From Blumeriella jaapii (taxonomy: Eukaryota; Ascomycota; Leotiomycetes; Helotiales; Drepanopezizaceae): DNA of 64,000 nt. The stretch's first letter is position 1. Each line of letters opens with the position of its first letter. The position numbers and the translations under genes are program-made. Of the stretch, positions 43,313 through 53,880 are shown piece after piece. The notes beneath the pieces were generated by a model, which saw only the letters and a program-made list of their open reading frames with translations, was not told the origin of the DNA and searched no databases. The stretch covers positions 186,001 through 250,000 of the forward strand of contig VWND01000032.1 in NCBI GenBank assembly GCA_009599575.1, written 5' to 3'.

Positions 43313-43905
43313 CCCTCGTAGTTGTAGATGTCAAAAGCTTCTGTTTGGCAGATTTCCCTTGTCCTCTTTTCTGGTGATGTGTGCAAGAATCGAACCTGCG
43401 ATCTCTTTTCCGGCACTCGTAGTTGTGGAAGTCAAGGCTTCTGTTTTGTAGATTCTTCTTATTCTCTTTTCTGGTGATATGCGCAGAACTCGAACTTGCA
43501 ACCTCTTCTCCGGCACTCGTAGTTGTGGAAGTCAAGGCTTCTGTTTTGCAAGTTTTTCTTATTTTCTTTTCTGGTGATATGCGCAGAACTCGAACTTGCA
43601 ACCTCTTCTCCGGCACTCGTAGTTGTGGAGGTCAAGGCTTCTGTTTTGCAAGTTTTTCTTATTTTCTTTTCTGGTTATAAATATAAGAATCGAACCTGCA
43701 ATATCTTTTCCGGCCTTCGAAGTTCTTAAATTCAAAGCTTTTGTTTTCCAAATTCTTTTGATTTTCTTTTCTGGTGATATACGCAGAAATCGAATCTGCA
43801 ATCTCTTCCCCGGCCCTCGCTGTTCTAGAATTCAAAGCTTCTGTGAACAGCTTTTATTCAACTTCTTTTCTGATAACCTACCAGTGATCGAACTTGCAAT
43901 CTTTT
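43313..43905 (-). repeat. 100-bp tandem array with tRNA T-arm-like units
   Basis: Six units with an exact or near-exact 100-bp period (CTCGTAGTTGT-type anchors at about 43314, 43414, 43514, 43614, 43715 and 43815), plus a partial seventh. On the minus strand the unit near 43390 reads GCAGGTTCGATTCTTGC, a 5-bp stem with a 7-base TTCGATT loop exactly like a tRNA T-arm. This is followed by ACACATC, A and CCA, resembling the acceptor 3' half. I cannot find a matching D-arm, anticodon arm or 5' acceptor strand, so these are not standard tRNA genes. Because 100 is not a multiple of three, open frames in several phases arise on both strands. Middle units are nearly identical; outer units diverge. 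Confidence 0.82.
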
Positions 43906-44615
43906 GATTCGCAGTCAAGATCAAAACCACTCCTCGGATGGGGAGGGAAAAGTGGCCAATAACAAACATACGCCAACATCAAACCCTTTCATCACACAGA
44001 CAGACTCACAGTGGACCACTACGAGAGAGTCTAATATGCTCGACAACCCCAACGGGGCACAGTTCGCCCGATCAATGGTCATCAACCACGTCGTTACCGA
44101 TTGACGACTCGAACAAGTACAAGGAACAAAGCCTCAACATCGGTGAAGAAGACTTCGACTTCATGAAAGAAAGCCTTGATAAGGTCGCTTCTTCACAGAC
44201 ACTGAGCAATAGCAGCCAAAACGGGAGGGAATCAGATTCAGCCATGGAAGACCTGGGCGCACGCAATCCACTTCCGCGCCAGGTACCCGGAGTCCGCAGA
44301 TGGCATTCTCGGCTGCCCAGTTCACTCCGGCAGCACCAAGACAGGCCGTGGACGCAGAGGAAGAGATTAAGCATGACGATGATGGCGATTCAATCATCGA
44401 GCGCGGGAGCAAGGTCAACCGAGCTCTGCTCACTGTGCAAACCGTTGCTGCTGCACTCAGCTGATCAGCATCCAACGAGACGTTCCCGAACTCTGATCCG
44501 CGCTATGGCGGCGAGAGCGAGATACTACATGCGTGATACCAGTGCGCTTTCGGCGAATGCGCAGATCTGTTATGAGAATGGGCGCGAGGCGCTCACGGCC
44601 AGCAAGTCATCGTGA
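43904..44615 (+). pseudogene. Broken or multi-exon hypothetical gene
   Basis: Protein-like segments alternate between two frames. The order is MIRSQDQNHSSDGEGKVANN... (43904-44101), then EEDFDFMKESLDKVASSQTL...DLGARNPLPRQ (to about 44282), then MAFSAAQFTPAAPRQAVDAE...TVAAAL (44300-44460), then SADQHPTRRSRTLIRAMAAR...ALTASKSS (to 44615). Putative gaps between them are too short (about 17-40 bp) for normal introns. So either a frameshifted pseudogene or unusually small introns. No domain recognised. Confidence 0.35.
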
Positions 44616-45311
44616 TACTCGGGGGTCGATCAGGGAAAGGGTCGAGGGCCCTCTTGAAAAGTTTGATAGATGAGGGAGAAGCGCAAGTTTCCCTGAACCG
44701 CCGGCGTGTGTCTTGGACGAGGGCTGGACTCGACTTGAATCTTATTATGAGTCTTAGCTGGAAACTTCTTTGTACTGTAACATGCTCATAGCTCACCTGG
44801 GTAGCATAGCATAAGCGGTCTGGAAGTGAGTGAGCGAAGGAAGCAACTTGATAGACATCGACAAGATAGTATACCGACTTGAATACTTGTCCATCTGGGG
44901 TTTCTCTCGATCTGAATCAGAGGCTCGTCGCTTGACATCTTTCGTGAGGAACAGCCTCTGTTTCTGAAGGACGAACAAAAGCACATTCAATATTCTCTCT
45001 GCCGAGTGCACGAAAACGGCTTGTAATCGGCCCAAGTCTCATGCCATCAATCATATCATACAGCGAGAGGTCAATACGCCATGTTCTGGATGGTGAGAAG
45101 CAATGTTGCGGTTGGTATGTTAGAAAAGTGTAGGTCGATTCAGAAATGGTTTAGGAGGAGGGTGCAGGCCAGGGTTGACTTGGGGTCCAAGCTCCAAGCT
45201 TTGGCGACGACGACAACAACATCCAAGCGACGACAAGCTCAAGGGAGCTCACCAACACCACAACTTTACCCCCTTCACAACGGCACCTCGTTGACAAAAT
45301 CAGACATACAC
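44616..45311. other. Intergenic
   Basis: No supported gene. Short overlapping frames on the minus strand (45035-44786) have no coding character. The final ~150 bp (from about 45190) are the likely promoter and leader of the phosphatase gene, with a repeated GACGACGACAACAAC stretch. Confidence 0.5.
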
Positions 45312-45945
45312 ATGCGCAAGATGTCGATGCACTCGGTTGCCAGCCTCCCCCGACTCTCCTCCCTCGACCTCTCCCAAATCATCCTCTCCACGGCCGAATC
45401 GAACGTCGACGCCGCTCTCCCTTCACCCAAGATCGCCATCGTCGACGTCCGAGATGATGGTCTGCCACGCCTCCGCCGCTCCCTCCAGAAACATGCACTG
45501 CTAACCGCTTTCAGATCACATCGGGGGCCACATCAAGCATTCCATACACGCGCCCTCCCGAGCTCTCGACCACAAGATTCCCGAGCTGGTCCGCAAGTTG
45601 AAAGACAAGGAGACGGTCGTCTTCCACTGCGCGCTCTCTCAGCAGCGCGGCCCCTCTGCTGCGCTGCGATATGTCCGCGAACGGGACAGGCTGCTGAGTT
45701 CGGGTGCGGGCCTGGAAAGTGGCAGTGGCGTGGGACAGGCGATGCACAAGAACAGAGTGGAGGCCGAGGGGAGAACGGAGAAGGACGGAGAGTGGGAAGA
45801 CGTCGAAGAAGAGGGCGAGAAGAAGGTCCAGACGGTCTACGTGCTGGACGGAGGTTTCGTGGGCTGGCAGGAGAAGTATGGAGAGGATCCTCGGCTGACG
45901 GAGGGCTATAGAAAGGAAATCTGGAAGGATGGGTACTGGATGTGA
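45312..45945 (+). CDS. Cdc25-like rhodanese-domain phosphatase (Ibp1/Arr2 type)
   Basis: Two exons: 45312-45459 and 45515-45945, 192 aa. The 55-bp intron starts GTCTGC, has a TGCTAACC branch site and ends TTTCAG. The protein is a small single rhodanese/Cdc25 domain: IAIVDVRDD.HIGGHIKHSIHAP, then the active-site loop HCALSQQR (HCx5R) with the catalytic Cys, then QTVYVLDGGFVGWQEKYG. Relatives are yeast Ych1, fission yeast Ibp1 and the plant/yeast arsenate reductases. They act as dual-specificity phosphatases or reduce arsenate using the same Cys. A Glu-rich insert (about residues 135-165) lengthens it over the usual ~140-160 aa. The frame is also open upstream to 45081, but the first ATGs at 45312/45321 fit the family start. 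Which activity it has cannot be told. Confidence 0.88.
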
Positions 45946-46874
45946 GGGAATCCGCATGGACAGCTGTCTAGCTGGCCGGCTCGCTGGCATATCGCTTGCT
46001 GCTGGCGGCTTCACGAGGGGACGTGGAAGTTACATGGAGACATGTCCCAATCACATGTACCGGCGTCGAGACATGATACAGGACTTCACGCCCTGCCGAC
46101 TCTGCCGACTCTCTGAATCCGGTCCGGTGTGCTTCATCTGCACCCATGCGATCCCACGATCAACTTTCGGATTGCTGGATCTATGCCCAACAGGTCTGGG
46201 TTGCTGTGTCAGTCTTATCGCTAAGATCATCACGCTTGTTTTTTTCCTCGTTTTTTCTCTTCTCTTTCGATTCACACATTACACCCAAAAAAATCTGGCC
46301 TCGTTATGTCAATGGCACTTGTTCTCGTCTTTGAAATCTGCCAAAGCATTTGGCAGTCTCCCATAAATGTTCTGCTGTCTTTGCAAGTGCAGCAGAACTG
46401 TCTATCGTCGTGTAACGGGATTGGTTTAAACGTCCGCCTCTACACTCGTCTCATATCGTCACTCCATTTTTGCATCATTCCGATAACTATCTCCCGTCTC
46501 TTCTAGTCCTTTACTCGCTCGAACTCTACGCGTCATGTGATCCACATTTCCGTCTTGCTTCAGCCCTATCACCTCCGTCTAGTAGACCAGTTCTTAAGCT
46601 CAAGCCCGTTACATCTTCGTGCTCCAATCAGAAACAACAAACACAAACCAAGAAATACCGGCTCCACGCCGGTGTCTACCAAGTCTGGCGGTAGCAACTC
46701 CAGCTAGAAAGGTGAGTCTCCAGTCTGGAAGACAATTAACAGATGACGCCTTGGGGTAGTATTGAGGGCCAGTATATAAGAAAATGGGACCCCCGCCCTC
46801 TTGTGCTTTGGGAAACTTCACTTCCGTCTGTTTCATCAACTCTGATCCTCGGGAATACGCACTCATCAATCAGA
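45946..46874. other. Intergenic
   Basis: About 0.9 kb between two plus-strand genes. The part just after 45945 is the 3' flank of the phosphatase. Downstream of about 46650 the DNA probably contains the promoter of the membrane-protein gene, with TATATAAG at 46774-46781. No supported gene. Confidence 0.5.
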
Positions 46875-47963
46875 ATGCCTGCCATATACAAGACATCGAC
46901 GGGTTTCCGCCGGGATCTGTTCAGCTCCGATGTCAATCAACAGTAAGTGCCGTGTCTCTCTCAGCGACCTCCCCATGATGCAGCGACTGACTCCTTCTCG
47001 TCCAGGTATGCAAATTCAGCAACATTCAGCCATCACGATTCGACTTTGACTCCTGCAAAGAACACACTAGCAAACCATCCGTTGCTGATTATCATGATCA
47101 TCGTTTCAGGCTGCGGCCTCCTTTTGACGGCGATAACAACCTACTATTATGTGAGAGTCAAGTGCTTTCTGAAACGATCCTCTGCTGCCGGCGGTCACGG
47201 TAGCAACCAACGTCCAGCGCGGCGGGCATTCGGAAGACGAGCGTTACCAGCGCCCGAGACACGCAACGGCCAGATCAGCTCCCTGAAGAGATTCTTCGGG
47301 TGGAAGCCGGCGCCAGGCCTGGACGGCCACCATGGGACGCCGATGGGCCCCATCACGCGAGGCATCTCTCGCATACGACCCAAGAGGCCCTCTGTCCAGG
47401 CAGCATCGCATCCTTACGGCCCTCAAGAGCGACTCCCAGCCCTCCCAGCCCCCCCGCCAGTGTACACACCGCACCCACACGACCCTTTCCCGCTGCCGAT
47501 GTACGTGCCGCCTGCTGGAGAGGCGCCGCCGCCGGGCTATGATGGTCATCGCGAGGATCCGCAGTATTGGAGCGAGGACGAGGACGAGGCGAGGTATGCG
47601 GCCCAGCGAGACGGCGGCTGGGGGGGGATGACTGTGGCAGAGGCAGAGCTCGCTATTGCGACTGCAGGCCTTGCGGCTTCATCTGCAGAGCTCGCTGTTG
47701 CAGCTGCAGGGCTCACATCTGCAGCTGCATCTTGGGGCTATCTGTACCATAACGCAGAGACTGATGTGCATGCACCGGCTAGGGAGCTCGTAAGGGAATT
47801 CGGTCAGCGCTTTGGCTCGCCTATGAGGAGGTTACCGAACGAGGTAGAGCTTGATTACTGGAGTGATGACACCGCATCTAGGGCGTCTATATCATCTAGT
47901 TCGTCTAGATCTTCGGCGGGATCTGCTAGATATGAGGGGAGGGACATGGAGCCAAGGCCATGA
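46875..47963 (+). CDS. Single-span membrane protein with proline-rich cytosolic tail
   Basis: Two exons: 46875-46942 and 47006-47963, 341 aa. The 63-bp intron begins GTAAGT and ends GTCCAG. Exon 1 encodes MPAIYKTSTGFRRDLFSSDV and NQ, joining QYANSATFSHH. A hydrophobic segment at about residues 54-75 (PLLIIMIIVSGCGLLLTAIT) is followed by basic residues, predicting a short outside N-terminus and a long cytosolic tail. The tail is basic (FGRRALPAP...), then proline-rich (LPALPAPPPVYTPHPHDPFP), then acidic. It then has two imperfect repeats AEAELAIATAGLAA / AELAVAAAGLTSAA and ends with a serine run. Similar modest hypothetical proteins occur in Dothideomycetes, but I recognise no family. A membrane adaptor or sensor is only a guess. 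Confidence 0.72.
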
Positions 47964-49446
47964 CGGCGAGGGGAGAATCCCAAGTGATACCACAGCTGCT
48001 ACGATTTCTTCGGTATCGTCGTTATTCAATCTGCCATCGGCTCAGGCGGCGGTCAAATAGTTGGGATTACATGTCTTCGGTAAGTTTTGGTTCAAATCAT
48101 ACCCACGATGCTTTCGATTTACTGATCTGATCATAGTCCACCAGGTACCTGCCAACAGATCTCTCAGCCCAGAGGTGGCTTTTCGATATTTCAAATGCCC
48201 GATACGACGTTCAAGCAATTTGCGCATGCTCAATCTGTCTGCCTCGTAGGCCGAGCCATCAGTCCTACCAGTGCTCGACCAAGAAATCTCTCTCTTTTGC
48301 AACACAAAGCGCTCAAGGACCTCCGGTCCATTTCATTCATCTTATTTATCATCTCCCGCTGCCGTCGAATTTAGCATGACGAAACCCAATACCTTTGGAG
48401 GAACTGTTCCTTTCCATTTGCCTGCCCTGCTTTGCGAGTATGCTATCCTTCGACTTTGCGACGAACAATCTAAAGATAGCTAGCTAGCTAGCTAGTTCTC
48501 CTAGATGTAAATAAAAACGACACGATTCACAGATATCACACATCCGTCCAAATCGTTCGTGACAGTACGCACTTCGGTCTGCAGAAACTCTTGAACAGAG
48601 TCTCCCATTCGGGCACTTGACAAATACCGATTTGTCACATCTGAAATTGCTTACTTCATGCTTTGCCGACGATTGTCCATCGACGTTACCTTGCCCAGAG
48701 GGCTAGGTCAGGTGATATCCAGAATTGGAACCTGTACAGCAGTAAGTGAGTAAGTGTGGCAATTTGCCCTACGAGTCTTCCGCCTTTTTAGCCAATTTTA
48801 CACCCCCCCCCCCCTTTTTCTATCCTCTTTTTCCGCTTCTGGTACGCGTAGTAGCCCCCTCTCCACCCTCTCTGCTGGATAGAACACAACGCAGAAAATC
48901 AACAAAGCTTAGCGAGACAAGACTACCGATGTAGACGGGCTGCCCTGGATCCGGGAGGATGAATCCACAGTCGCGACCGTCGCGCGGATCTGGTCTCTCT
49001 GCCGGTGGAAAGGGAACAGGGTTTTTTTTTTGGTTGATAAGGTTGGTTATGATACCAAAAAACCCCCCAAAAAAAGAAGGAAAAAAAAAAATAACAAGGC
49101 ATTGCCCCAAGAGTTGGAAACTTAATGTTTACAAATTAATTTCTATTTCTTCGTGTATTCAGACCGTTCTCTATCGGTCTATGTGTTTACGCAGCGAAGT
49201 GCTGTCTAGTTAGTGTTTCTTCCACTGCGAGCCTGCCAAAGCGCCCGAATCGGCGGGAAAAAGAAAGGGGGGATTTGCTCGCTTAGGCCGCTAAGTATGT
49301 GTGTACTTGGACGTGGTGGTGTTTTGTCCCAACTCCAATGCTACCGCCCAACCCCAAGTCCGAGATGCTGCAACGAAATACTCTCCTGTCCCGTATGTGC
49401 AATAGTTCGATTTTCCGCCTGTCGGACTCTGCTGACCGTTCTTCTC
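47964..49446. other. Intergenic between convergent genes
   Basis: It lies between the 3' ends of a plus-strand and a minus-strand gene. It contains a (TAGC)5-like run at about 48478-48496, a C12-type homopolymer at about 48804-48816, and T10/A10 runs at about 49021-49030 and 49080-49092. Short frames only. Nothing supports a gene. Confidence 0.55.
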
Positions 49447-51188
49447 TCACTGCCCGATACTCGGGCCAATACTGCTCAGGTATTGACAGCGGGTGAGTTG
49501 CTCAGGCGGCGGAGAGCCCATGGTCGTCTGGTCGGCTTCATTGGGAACGTGCAGTCTCAGTCCGTCGCCGGCGCCAAACTGCTCCCAGGTCGGCGCGCTG
49601 CTCAACTTGTACTTGTTGGGGTCGTAGGTGCGAATGAAACTGGTCCAGTAGGCCTGCATCATCGGCGTCAAGGCACTGTCCGGCGCGCCCGCCACGCCCC
49701 AGATCGCTGCACCTTCAGCATTGTGGGTGACGCCGAGCCCATTGGCGGCGTTGGTGGGAGATAGGACGTCCCAGCGGTAGTTCCAAGACGGCGTGTTGGA
49801 CGTGAAGACGGTGTGAGAGAGATAGATGCCAGGGCAGATGTATCGCATCTCCCCATATGCGTTGGCGGCTGCCTTCCAGTATTCGCCTTTGCCGGGATAC
49901 TGCTCTGCCACGGGGTAGAAGGACTCGATCTGCGCGTGTTGGGCGGGCGTGAGTCCAGGAAAGTTGCTACCGAGGAAATGGTTCATGTCCTGCGCGCTGG
50001 CTATCGGACGAGGGGTGAAGATGGTGCCTTCGTTGGTCGTGTCGCCGAAGATGGACGGCACTTTGACGAACTTGCCGTGGGCGAAGGCGTTGTATGGCGA
50101 GTCTGAGATGAAGTTGCCGTCGATGCAGGGGCTCCACATGAAGACTGGATTCGAGCCCGGGCCGTTGGGAGCGGGTATATTGGGGTCGTTGCTGGTCAGG
50201 GTCGTGATGTTGGTGTCGCGGAGACACCGCAAGGTATCGGTGGTTTCCTTGCAGCCTACTCGCTGGATGAGAGCGTCGTACTCATATTGAGACTCGGACA
50301 CATTGAGCTTCTTGCCAAACGACTGCGACTCTGCTGCGGCGGCATGGAAGAGGTTGTCGTTGCGTCCACCATAGGCAGACATGTGGAGAGCAACGGCCGC
50401 TCCACCGGCAGAGCCTCCTCCTATCGTGACGTGGTTTGGATCGCCGTCAAAGAGATGGATGTGCTTTTGGATCCACTCCAGAACCTTTCTCTGATCCAAG
50501 AGGCCGGCGTTGAGATCGCCATTTTCCTGGACCTCCTTGCTCGCGAGGAAGCCGTAGGGCCCGACGCGGTAGTTGAAGGTGACAACCACCAGGTCGTGAT
50601 CGGCCGCGTTGATCAGACTGTTGCCGTTCAAGTTGGGAGAGGAGAGAGTGTTGAAACCACCACCCTGGAAGAACACGAAGACAGGGTGCTTGTGGTGCCC
50701 CTTCTTAGTCGGTGCGTAGACATCGAGGAAGAGGCAGTCCTCAGACCGGCTTGGGTTGTACGATGTCGAAGGTGAGAAGTGGCAGATGGGACCGTGCTAT
50801 TCACATCAGATGGAGGGCCACGAAGATGGGGCTTGATCATACATTTTGAGCTGCGTGGACCGCACCGTCGACAACAGGGTCTCGAGGAGCTCTGAACCTC
50901 AAGTCGCCGACGGGAGCTTCAGCGTATCGGATTCCCAGCCACTGGCTTACCCCGTTTTCTGCGTTTGTACCCACGTACGTTGAATACCCCAGGTTGACCG
51001 ACAAAGGATTTTCCTTCGTCGTCGACCTTGGGCGAACAAGACCAAAGTAAAGACCACACACGAGGGCCGGGATGATTGCCGTGACGAAGACCGCTAGTGC
51101 AATGTAGAACCAGAAGAGCCGTGGTTTGCCTTCTGACTTCGACGAGCTTCTCCTTGGAGCTGGACGGCGAAGGTTCTATGCTCGACAT
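49447..51188 (-). CDS. Type-B carboxylesterase/lipase with N-terminal membrane anchor
   Basis: Exon 2 is 50796-49447 and exon 1 ends at 50843 (intron GTATGA...GAATAG). The alpha/beta hydrolase carries SEDCLFLDVYAP (carboxylesterase B signature 2), the oxyanion segment FFQGGGFN and the nucleophile motif GGGSAGGAA. The catalytic Glu lies in DTTNEGTIF and the catalytic His in GVTHNAEGAA; the end is RCQYLSSIGP. It hydrolyses carboxyl esters; the substrate is unknown. Exon 1 encodes a hydrophobic stretch (LFWFYIALAVFVTAIIPALV) before SVNLGYSTYVGT, predicting a type II anchor or uncleaved signal. The only nearby ATG (51188, MSSIEPSPSSSKEKLVE) is in another phase: a one-base shift near 51140 or an unseen first exon is needed. 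The body is intact. Confidence 0.85.
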
Positions 51189-53150
51189 GGTCACCTAAAG
51201 TAAGGTACTGAAGTATCTGTCTGCGGTGAAGTAGCTACGGGCATTCACCGTCTCCTGCGCTTTCCGAAGCAGAAAGAGGTGATATGCTCGCTTGATTCTG
51301 TAGATGTAGGCAGGCAGTAAATAGAAACAGCTTCTGAAGACCGTGGCGAAAGAATCCCTTAGAGGCGCCTTGAACTGTTGAAACCCAGTCCACGGGCAGG
51401 ATTGAGAGCAAAGGACTGCCTCATCGCTCCACGACGTGCCCGGTCTCAGTTTCTCATCGGTGCAACTGTCCGTGATAGGTGAGCTGTCAGTAGCTGTTAG
51501 TAGCGTTCAGAAAGCTCGGCGAGTATACACGTAGAATGGAAGGCAGGAAATAGATGACAATTGGTACTCGAGCCCGCCCTCGGAGATACATTCGTTGTAA
51601 GAACTTATGAGAAGAAGAATAAGCAGATAGGATAAAAACAAACGAAGTGTAGATATACAAGACCGAACTTTACACACAAAAAGAATCGCTGGGTGAGCTC
51701 GATCTGTTCAGTTGCAGAGAAGCCGAAGTGGCTACGAAATATGTAGTCACAATCGCAAAATGAAATCTAGAACGAACTTGTCAAGTCGAGAGTAGGAGAG
51801 CCGGGGGGCTTCCACGTCAGTTGAAGGTGTGTTCCGGTCGCGGCCAGGACGTGGAGCAAAGAAGCCACGAACCCAAACACGTAACCAAAAGACATCAAGT
51901 AAAACGCATAGGCAAGGAAGACATAAGATCGCTAGCCGAGTGCTCTTGGTGACTCGCCAACGCCCTTTCAGCGCAGGTGGTTGGAGAAAAATTAAAAGGA
52001 CACAATTAAAAAATTGATAGAAAAAAACGTACCCAGTGCTGAGCTGTGAGAAACACAGGCGCCGTGTTCCGTCCGGCGCGTGCGAATAATGGATAGGTGT
52101 GGAAGTGAACGTGGAGGAGGGAGAGGGTTTGCCTGGCCCAGGCGCGTTGCAACCCAAATAGTGTTCGCTTAGCCCAGGGGTAAGGGTTGAGAAACAATAA
52201 TAGATGATCAATTTCAAATCCAACATACACACACACGAGAAAGACACAGAAAAGATGGTGGAGAAACACGACACAAGAAGAGCACGTGTCCGAAGAGCGC
52301 TACTATGAGTTATATAAACAACAGAAGCGTCAGTGCCGTCGCCTGTGGCCTGCGCCGTCGCGATGGTGATATGCTGCTGCTGCTCGATGCCAGCAGCTCA
52401 GCCAACCACTAACCGCGCAGCCCCTGAGCGTGCGCCGCACAAGCCTGACCAAGCTTTGCAGGGGACGTTGAGAGTTGAATCTAAACTAGTCGTTGGGGGC
52501 GAGGCGGCCGGAGAAGGGCTCGGCAGACGATACGAGCTTGCAACGGTTTGTTTGTTCCTTCCCTTCTCGTGTGTTGCGTCTTCTGGTAGGAGACGATGCT
52601 TCGACGTCTCGCGTGGTACAGTCGTTAGGATTCACTCTGATCTGTCGAGATCCGGCGCCAACATATCGTTCCTCTCCTGCGTATATATTTCACACGAAGG
52701 AGAGAGGAGGATGATATCTAAAACACGAAAGTACATTAAGGAACCCAGTCAGTCCGTTCATTCGGCAAGGAGATTATCCACGATGGCGGCGCAGATCTGT
52801 TCACTTGAACGCTAAAGTGCGAGCCCCGGCGCTTCTTGGCCGACCTCGTGGTTTTCCTGTCAGCTTTGATCATGTTTATTAATGGCTCTTCGCCCCTGGC
52901 CTAGTACTGTAAGGGAGCACTATTATAGGGTCTAGAGTACAGGGATCCAGCAATTTGATTTGTCTTTCTTGCAGCAGCAGCAGCAGTCAGTAGCGGCGCC
53001 GAGTGTGTTCACCGGTTATCCCCATTGGTAACCTCTATTGATCTCCTCCAGCGATGAACGAAGTAAGAGATATGGCCCTGGCGAAAGCACAAGTTCAGAT
53101 TGCATGTGGAAAACGGGTAATGGATAGTAAAACATATATTTCAACAAATA
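51189..53150. other. Intergenic
   Basis: About 2 kb with no supported gene. Open frames such as minus 52274-51747 (175 aa, cysteine- and phenylalanine-rich) have no recognisable motif and sit in sequence antisense to other frames. The part next to 51188 should be the esterase promoter. (GCA)n occurs at about 52973-52986. Confidence 0.5.
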
Positions 53151-53880
53151 TTAACGGATAGCGAGCTTGCAATGCTGTAGTGACTGTACATGTCTTCTTA
53201 ACAAGTACGGAAACGTGCTAAGTATATATTTATACATAAAGGTTATGCTTCTTAGATAAGTCTGAACCACGACTGAAAAAGAGGTTTTTTTAAAATGGGT
53301 GTTTTTCGGGTTCTGATTCCGCGCCATCGCAGCTGGTGTGTAATATTTTGTAAGACGTTTATCGAGCCCAATCGTAAGTTTTCTTTGCATGGGATATCAT
53401 TTGCATCGGTATGCTGTTGCTTATTGCCGAATTTGAAGATACCATTGTTGTTTGTGTTTTTCGTTGTTTTATTCATCGAAATAAACGTATCCTTCGATCG
53501 GTATTTCTTGCGCGATGTTGTTTTTTTTTTCAGAGCACGATATCGCTGTCTTCCATTTGTAACGCTATCGCTTTTTGGTTTGTGTTTTTCATTATACATT
53601 CGCAAAGGATTTTTGGATTTGAAACTTTTGTATCATCGCGCCGTTTAAGCAATTCGCATTTATTTGTGTTTGATCGTTCGACAAGAAAAAAGCTCGGTTT
53701 TGTCGATAAAAATTATCTTTCTTGAGCCGATTCGTATCGATGATACAATTCTGGCTTTTGGTCCAGTGTTGAATTGTACGCAAAGCTTTTTCTTGCTGCA
53801 GAAAAACACTTTTTTTTTATTATTGAAAAGTTGGAAGTTCGTGTCAGGCGTCACGTACAACCATGTACAGTACTGTACTG
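53150..53880 (-). mobile_element. AT-rich relic related to the 855-bp insert at 15791-16645
   Basis: A block poorer in GC than its surroundings. On the minus strand 53605-53252 is open for 117 aa and ends LRWRGIRTRKTPILKKPLFQ, then SWFRLI. The insert at 15791-16645 encodes LRYRGIRNPGYTYQKSFFPI at the equivalent place. The DNA core GCTGCGAT..CGCGGAATCAGA is shared. The two are members of one repeat family, with a lysine/asparagine-rich upstream part here. No RT or transposase motif is visible, and ends are undefined. A GTACAGTACTGTACTGTAC palindrome flanks it at 53863-53882. Confidence 0.5.

Noticed and set aside
43313..43905. Array of functional tRNA genes
   Set aside because: Only the T-arm and acceptor-like 3' side are present. 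No D-arm, anticodon arm or pairing 5' strand could be found within 75 bases upstream.
51747..52274. 175-aa minus-strand frame with hydrophobic segments
   Set aside because: No plausible family and no supporting splice or promoter context; hydrophobicity comes from T-rich DNA.
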